From IMG/VR virus record IMGVR_UViG_3300023172_000199, positions 1 through 23,198 of that record: DNA of 23,198 bases; one strand, 5' to 3'. The notes under the pieces were generated by a model. The model saw nothing but the letters and a program-made list of their open reading frames with translations, searched no databases and had not been told where the DNA came from. The DNA is from a virus. This document shows, in pieces, positions 1 through 7,967 of the stretch (positions within the stretch are counted from its first letter, which is position 1; every line of letters begins with the position of its first letter). The position numbers and the translations under genes were made by a program.

Positions 1-1240
1 AGCAAACGGTCTGGCATCTGCTGCTGACGAACTGCATATTGTAGTGTATGACACAACTGGTGAAATCACTGGTTATGACATTGATGTTGCTGGTAACAGA
101 ACACTTGCTGTTATTGAACAGTTTGCATTCCAATCTAAGCATCCAAATGCAAAAGATGCTTCTGGAACTACACTTTTCTACCCAACTACAGTGAACAGAG
201 GTTCATCGTATATTTGGTGGACTGACCATGACACAACTGGAACAGATTGGGGTTCAAACCTTACATCTGCTGGTTCTGATACAACTTTCGTTGCACAAGA
301 CCTTCCAATCGTTGACACATTGTCAATTGGTGCTGATGACCTTGCACCTACTGTTGGAGAACTTGACCTTGCATATGATATCTTCTCAGACACAGAAACA
401 GTTGACGTAAACCTAGTAATGGCAGGGCCTGCTCCTACTGGTGCAGACGGTGTAACTCACGCAACTAACATCATTGACCTTTGCGAACTTCGTAAAGATT
501 GTGTTGGTTTCATCTCACCAAGACGTGCAGATGTTGTGGGTGTAACTTCTGGTGCAACTCAGACTACTAATGTAAAAGCATTCTTTGATGGACTTGCTTC
601 GTCTTCTTATGCAGTATTCGATTCTGGATACAAGTATATGTATGACAAGTATAACGATGTTTATCGTTACGTTCCATTGAATGGTGACATTGCTGGTCTT
701 GCTGCAAATACTGATAACGTTGCTGACCCTTGGTTCTCTCCTGCTGGTTATAACAGAGGACAGATTCGTGGTGCAGTGAAACTTGCGTTTAACCCAACTA
801 AGGCACAAAGAGATATTCTTTATCCTGCTCGTATCAACCCTGTTGTTACATTCCCAGGCCAAGGAACAGTTCTCTTCGGTGACAAGACTGCATTGTCTAG
901 ACCATCTGCATTTGATAGAATCAATGTTCGTAGATTGTTCATTGTTCTTGAAAAGGCGATTTCAACTGCTGCGAAATTCCAGTTGTTTGAATTCAACGAT
1001 GAGTTTACTCGTGCTCAGTTCAGAAACTTGGTTGAACCATTCTTGAGAGACGTTCAAGGTAGACGTGGTATCACAGATTTCTCTGTTGTTGCAGATGAAA
1101 CAAATAACACTGGTGAAGTAATTGATAGAAATGAGTTTGTTGCAGACATCTACATCAAACCTGCTCGTTCAATCAACTTCATTACACTTAACTTTATTGC
1201 TGTTAGAACTGGTGTTTCTTTCAGTGAGATTGGTGGATAA
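1..1240 (+). CDS. 18: Tail sheath protein gp18 (5' end outside window)
   Basis: This is the contractile tail sheath subunit, which polymerises around the tail tube and shortens during infection. The reading frame is open from the first bases (frame starting at base 2), so the gene begins upstream and only the C-terminal ~412 residues are seen; the GTG at 44 is not its start. The identification rests on the C-terminal domain: segments such as VIDRNEFVADIYIKPARSI followed by NFITLNFIAVRTG closely resemble the end of T4 gp18 (VIDNNEFIADILIKP, SINFITLNFVA). The downstream neighbour is the tail tube gene 11 bases away with a GGAG ribosome site, the T4 order 18-19-20. Complete family members are roughly 650-800 residues. 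Identity is confident; only the N-terminal domains cannot be judged. Confidence 0.95.
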   Translation, partial: ANGLASAADELHIVVYDTTGEITGYDIDVAGNRTLAVIEQFAFQSKHPNAKDASGTTLFYPTTVNRGSSYIWWTDHDTTGTDWGSNLTSAGSDTTFVAQDLPIVDTLSIGADDLAPTVGELDLAYDIFSDTETVDVNLVMAGPAPTGADGVTHATNIIDLCELRKDCVGFISPRRADVVGVTSGATQTTNVKAFFDGLASSSYAVFDSGYKYMYDKYNDVYRYVPLNGDIAGLAANTDNVADPWFSPAGYNRGQIRGAVKLAFNPTKAQRDILYPARINPVVTFPGQGTVLFGDKTALSRPSAFDRINVRRLFIVLEKAISTAAKFQLFEFNDEFTRAQFRNLVEPFLRDVQGRRGITDFSVVADETNNTGEVIDRNEFVADIYIKPARSINFITLNFIAVRTGVSFSEIGG

Positions 1241-1251
1241 GGAGATAAAAA

Positions 1252-1776
1252 ATGGCTAGTATTGACGACTTTAAAGCAAACCTTATCGGTGGTGGTGCTC
1301 GTGCCAACCAATATCGTGTTATTATTACAACTCCCCCAGCAATCGCAACTGGATTAGACATTAATCGTGCGTCATTCCTGTGTAAGGCAACTTCTTTGCC
1401 AGGACAGACAATCGGTGAAGTTCCTATTCAGTTCAGAGGTAGAACACTTTACCTTGCTGGTGATAGAGAGTTTGAAACATGGACTACAACTGTCATTAAT
1501 GACACTGACTTCATGGTTCGTAATGCGATGGAACGTTGGATGAATGGTATCAATGACTTGGACGAAAATACAGGACTTGTCAACGTATCTGACTACACTG
1601 CTGATATTACAGTAGAACAACTAGATAGAGATGATAACATTCTGAAACAGTATACGATGAGAAACGTATGGCCTACAGCTGTTACACAGATTGACCTATC
1701 ATACGATACAGCAAACGAAATCGAAACATTTGACGTGACATGGAGATACACTTCATTCACTTCTCCAACAATTTAA
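1252..1776 (+). CDS. 19: Tail tube protein gp19
   Basis: Major tail tube subunit of 174 residues (T4 gp19 is 163), forming the hexameric rings inside the sheath through which DNA passes. The N-terminal pattern fits the gp19 family: an ANQYRVIITTPP strand, then a short loop with the SLPGQTIGE motif, then FRGRTLYLAGDREFETW and a helix around RNAMERWMNGIND. The C-terminus ends with the antiparallel strand FDVTWRYTSF. The ATG is preceded by GGAG about 7 bases upstream. It lies directly after the sheath gene and before the portal, as in T4, and is probably cotranscribed with gp18. A second, more divergent protein of the same fold is encoded at 7407-7967. Confidence 0.95.
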   Translation: MASIDDFKANLIGGGARANQYRVIITTPPAIATGLDINRASFLCKATSLPGQTIGEVPIQFRGRTLYLAGDREFETWTTTVINDTDFMVRNAMERWMNGINDLDENTGLVNVSDYTADITVEQLDRDDNILKQYTMRNVWPTAVTQIDLSYDTANEIETFDVTWRYTSFTSPTI

Positions 1777-1777
1777 G

Positions 1778-1810
1778 GTTTTACAGACCTACTAAATAGT
1801 AGGGTAAAAC
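1778..1810 (+). other. Intergenic hairpin between gp19 and gp20
   Basis: The 50-base gap between the tail tube and portal genes is almost filled by an inverted repeat. GTTTTAC (1778-1784) pairs with GTAAAAC (1804-1810), and CCTACT (1788-1793) pairs with AGTAGG (1798-1803). The two stems are separated by a 3-base bulge (AGA) on the left arm, and the loop is AAAT. This gives 13 pairs. The right arm ends immediately before the gp20 ribosome site (TTAGGAG, 1811-1817). There is no T run, so it is not a classical terminator. The apex (CTAAATA) resembles a degenerate late promoter box, but only weakly. A role in mRNA processing or partial attenuation is inference. Confidence 0.6.
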
Positions 1811-1826
1811 TTAGGAGACTTATAGT

Positions 1827-3359
1827 ATGGCGGAACTTTTTGGTTTCAGAATTACAAGAGCTAATCAGAGTAAGGGTAGTGATGCATTCACTGCCCCTAC
1901 TACTGATGACGGCACACTTGACGTAGTTTCGGGTGGAGGTCATTATGCCTCTGTCTTGGACATGGATGGTCGTGACCGTAATGAACTTGACCTAATTCGT
2001 AGATATCGTGACATTGCACAACAACCAGAGTGTGATAGTGCAATTGAAGATATTGTAAATGAAGCAATCGTCTCTGATGAAAGAGACCAATCAGTATCAG
2101 TATCACTTGACCGTTTAGACGTATCCCCACAAATCAAACAAAAGATTCGTGAAGAGTTCAATGAAATTCTTCACCTTTTAGACTTTAATGCTAAAGGACA
2201 TGATATCTTTAGACGTTGGTATGTGGATGGAAGAATGTATTACCATAAGGTAATTGATTCAAACAATCCTCGCAAGGGACTTAAAGAACTACGTTACATT
2301 GACCCTCGTAAAATTAAGAAGGTTCGTGAAAACAAAAAAGATATTGATAAAAAAACTGGTATTGATGTTGTAAAGAAAGTAGATGATTTCTACATCTACA
2401 ATGACAAAGGTTGGGAACAAAATGTAGGAACATCTGATGGAATTAAGATTACTTCAGATTCTATTACATACTGTCCATCTGGACTAGTAGATATGTCCAA
2501 AGGGACAGTTCTTTCACATCTCAATAAAGCAATTAAACCAGTAAACCAGTTGCGTATGATTGAAGACGCATTGGTTATCTATCGTATTTCTCGTGCTCCA
2601 GAGAGACGTATTTTCTACATTGATGTTGGTAACTTACCAAAAATCAAAGCAGAGTCTTATCTGAAGGACGTAATGAATCGTTATCGTAACAAACTTGTTT
2701 ACGATGCAAGAACTGGTGAAATTCGTGACGACAGAAATCACATGTCTATGTTGGAAGATTTCTGGTTACCTCGTAGAGAAGGTGGTAGAGGAACAGAGAT
2801 TACTACTTTGCCTGGCGGTTCTAACTTGGGAGAGATTGATGATATCACTTACTTCCAAAAGAAACTGTATCGTTCTTTGAACGTTCCAGTATCTAGACTC
2901 GCAGAGGAAAGTGGATTCCAAATCGGACGTTCTGATAATATCACTCGTGACGAATTGAAGTTCACAAAGTTCGTTCAAAGACTTCGTAAAAAATTCTCTG
3001 TTATGTTCGCAGACATGCTGAAAACACAACTTGTGTTGAAGGGTGTGATTGCAGTTGAAGAATGGGATACGTTTAAAGAACATATCCAATTTGACTTCTT
3101 GCAAGACGGACACTTTACAGAGTTGAAGAATGCAGAAATTCTAAGAGAAAGACTTGACATGTTGGGTCAGATTGAGTCATATGTCGGTCAGTATTTCTCT
3201 AAAGAATATGTAAGAAAACACGTTCTCAGAATGTCCGATGAGGAGATTGAAGAAATTGAGAACCAAATTAAAGATGAATCTGGTGGTGAAATGGGTGGAG
3301 ACGGTGCCGATGATGGTATGTTTGCACACAATGACCCCACTAAAGGAGATAATAAATAA
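1827..3359 (+). CDS. 20: Portal vertex protein gp20
   Basis: Portal protein of 510 residues (T4 gp20 is 524). It forms the dodecameric ring at the unique head vertex, nucleates head assembly, is the docking site for terminase and later joins the neck. Family signatures seen are QQPECDSAIEDIVNEAI near residue 70, the region ELRYIDPRKIKKVRE, VYRISRAPERRIFYIDVGN-type sequence near residue 255 (here ALVIYRISRAPERRIFYIDV), and the tunnel region with FWLPRREGGRGTEI and LPGGSNLGEIDDI around 315-340. The C-terminus is acidic and Gly/Asp rich. Start ATG 1827 has a TTAGGAG site 10 bases upstream. The last codon overlaps the start of the next gene (TAATG). Confidence 0.96.
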   Translation: MAELFGFRITRANQSKGSDAFTAPTTDDGTLDVVSGGGHYASVLDMDGRDRNELDLIRRYRDIAQQPECDSAIEDIVNEAIVSDERDQSVSVSLDRLDVSPQIKQKIREEFNEILHLLDFNAKGHDIFRRWYVDGRMYYHKVIDSNNPRKGLKELRYIDPRKIKKVRENKKDIDKKTGIDVVKKVDDFYIYNDKGWEQNVGTSDGIKITSDSITYCPSGLVDMSKGTVLSHLNKAIKPVNQLRMIEDALVIYRISRAPERRIFYIDVGNLPKIKAESYLKDVMNRYRNKLVYDARTGEIRDDRNHMSMLEDFWLPRREGGRGTEITTLPGGSNLGEIDDITYFQKKLYRSLNVPVSRLAEESGFQIGRSDNITRDELKFTKFVQRLRKKFSVMFADMLKTQLVLKGVIAVEEWDTFKEHIQFDFLQDGHFTELKNAEILRERLDMLGQIESYVGQYFSKEYVRKHVLRMSDEEIEEIENQIKDESGGEMGGDGADDGMFAHNDPTKGDNK

Positions 3360-3538
3360 TGGAACAAGTAAGAAACTTTGTAGATGCAATTGCATCTGGT
3401 GATAACCTAGAAGCGGAAGCACAATTCAACCAAGCACTTTCACAGAAGGTTGGAGATGCTCTGGAAACAAAAAGACAAGAAGTTGCAAACACACTTGTAA
3501 CTGGACATGTGCCACAGGATAAAGAAAACAGTGACTAA
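3359..3538 (+). CDS. 67: Prohead core protein, gp67-like
   Basis: A 59-residue protein beginning MEQVRNFVDAIASGDNLEAE and ending in a short acidic tail (QDKENSD). Its ATG overlaps the portal stop codon (TAATG), and GGAG lies 8-11 bases upstream inside the portal gene, so translation is probably coupled. The position between genes 20 and 21, the small size and the helical sequence with a conserved VRxFVDAIxxGDN pattern match the gp67-like prohead core proteins of marine T4-like phages. T4 gp67 is a small internal scaffold component cut by gp21 during maturation. Assignment is by position and N-terminal pattern; similarity to T4 gp67 itself is weak. Confidence 0.75.
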   Translation: MEQVRNFVDAIASGDNLEAEAQFNQALSQKVGDALETKRQEVANTLVTGHVPQDKENSD

Positions 3539-3782
3539 ACTATTCTCGCAGTTTCAAAAGGAACTACCAGAAAAAGATGAACACAAAATGTCTAGGGAGT
3601 ATAAGAAGTTATCTCCCAAGATGAAAGATGCTGTGGACGCAATTTTTAAGGAAATGGAAGACAAACCTTCAGATTTCCTAAATAGTTTTGATAAAACAAT
3701 AAATAATGTCTCAAAGAAGTATAAGGTTCCGCAAAAGAAACTTATGGACTACTTTGAGAATGAAGTATTAACGGTAATGTAA
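3531..3782 (+). CDS. Small helical protein in the prohead core cluster (position of gp68)
   Basis: About 83 residues if read from GTG 3531 (TKLFSQFQKELPEKDEHK...). I prefer this start because AGGA at 3516-3519 serves as ribosome site and the N-terminus has the SQF/EEP style opening seen in other T4-like small proteins. An ATG at 3507 in the same frame would add 8 residues but lacks a visible ribosome site. The sequence is highly charged and probably all-helical: KKLSPKMKDAVDAIFKEM, then a DFLNSFDKTINNVSKKY helix and KLMDYFENEVL. No catalytic motif is visible. It sits where T4 has gene 68, another prohead core protein, but homology to gp68 cannot be claimed. It overlaps the gp67-like gene by 8 bases. 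Confidence 0.7.
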   Translation: MTKLFSQFQKELPEKDEHKMSREYKKLSPKMKDAVDAIFKEMEDKPSDFLNSFDKTINNVSKKYKVPQKKLMDYFENEVLTVM

Positions 3783-3793
3783 GGACTAGGACA

Positions 3794-4042
3794 ATGCAAG
3801 TAAAAGGAACAGCAACTGACCTCGCAACTGGAACCACAGGGTTCGTAGGTGCTGGTGCAGTTTGGGTATTTAACACTGGTTCTGCTCAAGTAGTCACAGT
3901 TCGTAACTCAGCAGACGATGCAGACGTAGGAACTATCTATGTTGGTGCCGGTGCTGGCATTGTTATCCACTTGGAAACAGGGCAAGGGTTGCGTGGCGCA
4001 ACTACCTTGAAGGGAACAAAAATTACGAATTCGGGGTATTAA
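3794..4042 (+). CDS. Small Gly/Thr/Val-rich protein, probably beta-structured, unknown function
   Basis: An 82-residue protein rich in Gly, Ala, Thr and Val. Alternating hydrophobic stretches (GAVWVFNTGSAQVVTVRN, then VGTIYVGAGAGIVIHLETG) suggest a small beta-sandwich or beta-roll. There is no signal peptide, cysteine or catalytic motif. It starts 11 bases after the preceding gene, with AGGAC as ribosome site, and ends 3 bases before gp21. T4 has no gene of this kind here. Location inside the head-assembly operon suggests a head-associated role (decoration, vertex or core component), but that is inference from position and fold type only. Confidence 0.75.
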   Translation: MQVKGTATDLATGTTGFVGAGAVWVFNTGSAQVVTVRNSADDADVGTIYVGAGAGIVIHLETGQGLRGATTLKGTKITNSGY

Positions 4043-4045
4043 GAC

Positions 4046-4693
4046 ATGAAACTTATTGCAGAACAGATACAAGAAGTAGAATACATCGTTGAAGAAAAAG
4101 ACGGTGGTAATAAAGAAATGAAGATTCGTGGAATCTTCATGCAGGCAGACATGAAAAACCGTAATGGTCGTGTCTATCCAATGAACGTGTTGACAAAAGA
4201 AGTCGCACGTTATAATAAAGAATTTGTTGCTGAAGGTCGTGCGTTTGGGGAACTGGGTCATCCAGAAGGCCCTACTGTCAATCTTGACAGAGTATCGCAC
4301 ATGATCACAAAACTGGAAGCGGATGGAAAGAACTTTATTGGTGAGGCGAAACTGCTCTCTACTCCAATGGGGGAAATTGCGAAAGCACTAATCAAAGATG
4401 GTGGTAAACTTGGTGTCTCTTCAAGAGGCATGGGTTCACTTGAAAATAGAGGTGGTGCAAACTATGTGAAAGATGATTTTTATCTTGCCACTGCGGCAGA
4501 TATTGTTGCAGACCCTTCTGCACCTCAGGCCTTCGTTGAAGGTATCATGGAAGGTAAAGAGTGGGTTTGGGATAACGGACTACTTAAAGAAGTAGAGATT
4601 CAAAACATCAAAGATGAGATTAATGAAGGTGTAAGAGCGAAACAATCTAATGTTTCCGCCCTCGCATTTGCAAAATTCTTGTCAAAACTTTAA
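4046..4693 (+). CDS. 21: Prohead maturation protease gp21
   Basis: Serine protease of 215 residues (T4 gp21 is 212) that assembles in the prohead core and cleaves scaffold, core proteins and the capsid protein before DNA packaging. Features of the T4 gp21/herpes assemblin-like fold are visible: IRGIFMQADMKNRNGRVYP near the N-terminus, the conserved His in FGELGHPEG (His72) with a second His at 85, the nucleophile region LGVSSRGMGSL (Ser125/Ser126), and VADPSAP (Asp156). Which His, Ser and Asp are catalytic should be taken from an alignment. The start follows the preceding stop by 3 bases. The C-terminal tail (residues 183-215) is helical and may be removed by self-cleavage. Confidence 0.93.
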   Translation: MKLIAEQIQEVEYIVEEKDGGNKEMKIRGIFMQADMKNRNGRVYPMNVLTKEVARYNKEFVAEGRAFGELGHPEGPTVNLDRVSHMITKLEADGKNFIGEAKLLSTPMGEIAKALIKDGGKLGVSSRGMGSLENRGGANYVKDDFYLATAADIVADPSAPQAFVEGIMEGKEWVWDNGLLKEVEIQNIKDEINEGVRAKQSNVSALAFAKFLSKL

Positions 4694-4697
4694 TCAT

Positions 4698-4705
4698 TAT
4701 AAATA
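4698..4705 (+). promoter_or_regulatory. Late promoter (TATAAATA) for gp22
   Basis: A perfect T4-type late box TATAAATA lies just after the gp21 stop and 32 bases before the gp22 ATG. In T4 this box at about -13 to -6 is read by RNA polymerase with gp55, gp33 and gp45. That geometry would put the transcript start near 4711, giving a ~26-base leader with an AAGGAG ribosome site. Confidence 0.8.
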
Positions 4706-4736
4706 TGTTAATAGACAACTCAAGGAGAAAATCCCA

Positions 4737-5960
4737 ATGTCAGAACTAGACAAGACAATTGAGGAACTAGAAGCGGAAGTCCAAGCAGAACTTGAAGAAG
4801 CTGCACAGGACGCCCCAACAAAGGGTGCTGCTAAAGGCGACTCAATGGAAAAAGTAGATGGGGAAGTTCAAGACCTAGGCAAAGCAGTTGAAAGTCCAGA
4901 GACAGCAAAGGGCCCAGATGGTGCGAAAGCAACAAAGAAGGCCAGTGATGCTCAGACTAAAGGTGCAAAAGATGCCGGTGGAAATGATACTCCAACTGCA
5001 ATTAAAGAACCCCTTGCTGCTGGTGATCAAGTAGATCACGATGGTGAGGAACTAGAAGAAGGTAAGATGACTAAAGAGATGATGAAGGCAGAAATGCAGA
5101 AGAAGATGGAAAGCATGAAAGCCCAAGATCTCAAGGCAGCATACGAAGCAATGTGTAACGGTGAAGGTTACGGTTCAATGGAAAAGAAAGATGAGTCAGT
5201 TGACGAATCTACTCTTGATGACCGTCTTGCATCTGTAGACGTTTCTGAAGATGTTACTGCTCTCGTAGAGGGTGAGGAACTTACTGAAGAATTCAAAGAA
5301 AAGGCATCAACAATTTTTGAGGCTGCTGTTAAATCTAAACTTCGTTCTGAAGTTGAAAGAATTGAGGAAGCAAAAACTCAAGAAATCGCTGAAGAAATCA
5401 ATAGAGTGCGTGATGAGTTGACTGAAAAAGTTGACGCATACATGAACTACGTTGTAGAAGAGTGGATGAAAGAGAACGAAATTGCAATCGAAAGAGGTCT
5501 CAAAGGTGAGATTGCTGAAGATTTCATTTCAGGCCTTAAATCACTTTTTGAGGAGCATTACATTGATGTTCCAGACGAGAAGTATGATATTCTAGGAACT
5601 CAGTCTGAAAAGATTGACGAACTTGAAGCAAAACTCAACGAACAGATTGAAAAAACTGCTGCAATGAAAAAGCAGAATGACCAATTGGTTCGTGAATCAG
5701 TCTTTGCAGAAGTCGCTTCTGACCTCGCCGATACAGAGGTAGAGAAGTTCAAGTCTCTTGCAGAAGATGTAGATTTTACTGATGAAGATTCTTTCAGAAG
5801 TAAACTCGACACGCTTAAGGAAAGTTATTTTCCAAAGGCAACCACTATCGCTGAATCTGTAGACTCTGAAACTGATGGTTCAGAATCTTTCGATACAACT
5901 GGTGCAATGTCTGCTTACATGGCAGCAATCAGTAAAAATGTAAAGCGGGCAAAAGACTAA
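4737..5960 (+). CDS. 22: Prohead scaffold (core) protein gp22
   Basis: Major internal scaffold around which gp23 assembles; it is later degraded by gp21. It has 407 residues from ATG 4737, chosen because of AAGGAGAAAA just upstream; the frame extends further left but that part overlaps gp21 out of frame. Residues 1-110 are a low-complexity acidic Ala/Lys/Gly/Glu segment, 110-150 a Met/Lys-rich stretch, and 170-330 a long charged helical or coiled-coil region. The family core is recognisable at DFISGLKSLFEEHYIDVPDE and ESVFAEVASDLADTEVEKF. It is much longer than T4 gp22 (269 residues), the extra length being in the N-terminal acidic part. Its own late promoter and the next one before gp23 allow high, separate expression. 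Confidence 0.9.
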   Translation: MSELDKTIEELEAEVQAELEEAAQDAPTKGAAKGDSMEKVDGEVQDLGKAVESPETAKGPDGAKATKKASDAQTKGAKDAGGNDTPTAIKEPLAAGDQVDHDGEELEEGKMTKEMMKAEMQKKMESMKAQDLKAAYEAMCNGEGYGSMEKKDESVDESTLDDRLASVDVSEDVTALVEGEELTEEFKEKASTIFEAAVKSKLRSEVERIEEAKTQEIAEEINRVRDELTEKVDAYMNYVVEEWMKENEIAIERGLKGEIAEDFISGLKSLFEEHYIDVPDEKYDILGTQSEKIDELEAKLNEQIEKTAAMKKQNDQLVRESVFAEVASDLADTEVEKFKSLAEDVDFTDEDSFRSKLDTLKESYFPKATTIAESVDSETDGSESFDTTGAMSAYMAAISKNVKRAKD

Positions 5961-5996
5961 TTAGCGGAAGAAATTATCTTCTAAAAATCTAGTTTT

Positions 5997-6004
5997 TATA
6001 AATA
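5997..6004 (+). promoter_or_regulatory. Late promoter (TATAAATA) for gp23
   Basis: TATAAATA within the 76-base gp22-gp23 gap, with expected transcript start near 6010 and the gp23 ATG at 6037 behind an AAGGAG site. The box is bracketed by AGTTTTT (5991-5997) and AAAAACT (6012-6018), an inverted repeat centred on the promoter. A small GAAGA/TCTTC hairpin (5967-5981) lies upstream and could slightly reduce read-through from gp22, though it lacks terminator strength. Confidence 0.82.
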
Positions 6005-6036
6005 TTATTAGAAAAACTCAACAAGGAGAAAACAAA

Positions 6037-7320
6037 ATGTTCAAAGCAGAACATCTACAGGAAAAGTGGCAGCCAGTACTAGAGCACAACGATCTTCCAG
6101 AGATCAAGGACTCTTATCGTAAGGCTGTAACCACGATTATCCTAGAAAACCAAGAAAAAGCACTTCGTGAAGATAGAGGTTTCCTCGGCGAAGCTGCACC
6201 AACTAACGCTACAGGTGCTAGTGTAGATAATTGGGATCCGATCCTAATCTCTCTAGTCCGTAGAGCAATGCCAAACCTTATCGCTTATGATATTGCTGGC
6301 GTTCAACCTATGACAGGCCCAACTGGACTTATCTTTGCAATGCGTTCACGCTATGCATCACAGACAGGTACAGAAACATTCTACAACGAAGCAGACTCAG
6401 ATTTCTCTGGTACTGGTACACAAGCTGGTACAAACCCTGCTATCTTGAATGACACTCCTGCTGGTACATACACCAATGGTACTGGTATGACAACTGCTGC
6501 TGCAGAAGCATTGGGTGACTCTGCTGGTAACTCTTTTGCAGAAATGTCTTTCTCAATTGAGAAGAACTCTGTTACTGCAAAGTCAAGAGCTCTTAAAGCA
6601 GAATACACAATGGAACTTGCACAAGACCTTAAAGCAATTCACGGTCTTGACGCAGAAACAGAACTTGCTAACATTCTTTCTGGTGAAATTCTTAACGAAA
6701 TCAACAGAGAAGTTGTTAGAACTGTTTATACATCTGCTAAAATCGGTGCCCAAGCTGATACTGCAAACGCTGGTATCTTTGACATGGACGTTGATTCAAA
6801 CGGTAGATGGTCAGTTGAGAAGTTCAAAGGACTTATGTTCCAAGTTGAGAGAGAAGCAAACGTAATCGCTCAGCAAACTCGTAGAGGTAAAGGTAACATG
6901 ATTATCTGTTCTTCTGATGTTGCTTCTGCACTTCAGATGGCCGGACAGTTGGATACATCCCCTGCTCTTAACAACAACTTGTCAGTTGACGATGCTGGTA
7001 ACACATTTGCTGGTGTTCTTAACGGACGTTACAAAGTGTACATTGATCCATATTCAGCAAACGCTGCCGCAAAGCAGTTCTTTGTTGTTGGATACAAAGG
7101 TACTTCACCATACGATGCTGGTATCTTCTACTGCCCATACGTTCCACTTCAGATGGTTCGTGCAGTTGGTGAGAACACATTCCAGCCAAAAATTGGTTTC
7201 AAGACACGTTATGGTCTTACTGCAAACCCATTTGCTGGTGGTGCTACAGTCAGAAGTGGTGCAATCACTGCTAACGACAACGTATATTACAGAAGAGTTC
7301 AAGTTACGAACATCATGTAA
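6037..7320 (+). CDS. 23: Major capsid protein gp23
   Basis: HK97-fold major head protein of 427 residues, shorter than T4 gp23 (521) as is common in marine T4-like phages. Recognisable blocks are WDPILISLVRRAMPNLIAYD, GVQPMTGPTGLIFAMRSRY, the ELAQDLKAIHGLDAETEL segment, and YCPYVPLQMVRAVGENTFQP with GFKTRYGLTANPFA near the C-terminus. These match the conserved gp23 core. The N-terminal ~52 residues are a charged helical propeptide ending in FLGEAA. LGE then Ala fits the gp21 cleavage rule (Leu/Ile-x-Glu, cut before a small residue), so mature gp23 probably starts at Ala53. Strong ribosome site AAGGAG; a strong terminator follows. No gp24 vertex gene follows, unlike T4. Confidence 0.97.
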   Translation: MFKAEHLQEKWQPVLEHNDLPEIKDSYRKAVTTIILENQEKALREDRGFLGEAAPTNATGASVDNWDPILISLVRRAMPNLIAYDIAGVQPMTGPTGLIFAMRSRYASQTGTETFYNEADSDFSGTGTQAGTNPAILNDTPAGTYTNGTGMTTAAAEALGDSAGNSFAEMSFSIEKNSVTAKSRALKAEYTMELAQDLKAIHGLDAETELANILSGEILNEINREVVRTVYTSAKIGAQADTANAGIFDMDVDSNGRWSVEKFKGLMFQVEREANVIAQQTRRGKGNMIICSSDVASALQMAGQLDTSPALNNNLSVDDAGNTFAGVLNGRYKVYIDPYSANAAAKQFFVVGYKGTSPYDAGIFYCPYVPLQMVRAVGENTFQPKIGFKTRYGLTANPFAGGATVRSGAITANDNVYYRRVQVTNIM

Positions 7321-7348
7321 TAATAATAAGAAACTTGTTTCTGAACTT

Positions 7349-7377
7349 GGGGGAGGGCTTTTGCTCTCCCCTTTTTT
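7349..7377 (+). terminator. Rho-independent terminator after gp23
   Basis: GGGGAGGGC (7350-7358) pairs with GCTCTCCCC (7363-7371) across a TTTT loop. The stem has nine pairs including one G-U, and six T (7372-7377) follow. It is GC-rich in an AT-rich genome and sits 30 bases after the capsid stop. It should isolate the very abundant gp23 mRNA from the next gene. Confidence 0.93.
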
Positions 7378-7380
7378 CTT

Positions 7381-7388
7381 TATAAATA
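7381..7388 (+). promoter_or_regulatory. Late promoter (TATAAATA) for the tail-tube-like gene
   Basis: TATAAATA begins four bases after the T run of the gp23 terminator, so termination and re-initiation are back to back. Expected transcript start is near 7394, leaving only about 13 bases before the ATG at 7407, with an AAAGGAAG ribosome site in between. Confidence 0.8.
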
Positions 7389-7406
7389 CTATAAAGGAAG
7401 AAAACT

Positions 7407-7967
7407 ATGGTAAAACTTAATCCACTTGCACGACAACCAAATAATCTAGACTTTGCATCACCGACTCAGTTTAGATTTAATTTGTTGAAAACACCTAACG
7501 TAGAATATTTTGTTACATCTGTAAACTTGCCTGGCATTAGTTTTAGTGGTGAAGCAAATATGAATACACGTTTTAAGAGTATTGCTCTAATGGGAGATAC
7601 ACTTGAATTTGAAGATTTAGAATTAACATTCCTTGTGAATGAAGATTTATCAAACTATCGTGAAGTACATGATTGGATTACTGGAATTGGTTTTCCAAAA
7701 GATACTGAACAGTTTAAAACTGCATCTTCAGAAAATTCTGAATTGAGACCTAATACATCAAGTTTAACTAATCCCAATACTATGGCTTCTGATGCAAGTC
7801 TCACACTTCTTACAAATAAAAATAATCCAACACTCAGAGTGAATTTCAAAAATTGTTATCCTAACTCTCTTTCTGGATTGACATATAATACACAGGTTAC
7901 TGACACAGAACAACTAACGGCAACTGCAAGTTTTAAATACGATTTTTACGAATTTGAAACTTTATAA
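7407..7967 (+). CDS. Second tail-tube-fold protein (gp19-like; position of marine 'gp3')
   Basis: A 186-residue virion protein with the layout of the gp19 family. It has FASPTQFRFNLLKTPNVEYF, then the VNLPGISFSGEA turn (compare SLPGQTIGEVP in gp19), ALMGDTLEFEDLELTFLVNE, and the helix SNYREVHDWITGIGFP, which aligns with the RNAMERWMNGIND helix of gp19. It lacks strong overall identity to the tail tube gene at 1252-1776. It may be a tube-terminating, tail-completion or baseplate-hub tube component. In related marine phages the gene after gp23 has been labelled gp3; I cannot confirm that from sequence alone. The stop codon TAA lies inside the next late promoter box. Confidence 0.8.
   Translation: MVKLNPLARQPNNLDFASPTQFRFNLLKTPNVEYFVTSVNLPGISFSGEANMNTRFKSIALMGDTLEFEDLELTFLVNEDLSNYREVHDWITGIGFPKDTEQFKTASSENSELRPNTSSLTNPNTMASDASLTLLTNKNNPTLRVNFKNCYPNSLSGLTYNTQVTDTEQLTATASFKYDFYEFETL

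Noticed and set aside
4190-4216. TTGACA followed by TATAAT inside gp21
   Set aside because: Spacer is only 15 bases, it lies in the middle of a coding region, and it lacks the CTC extension of the other promoters.
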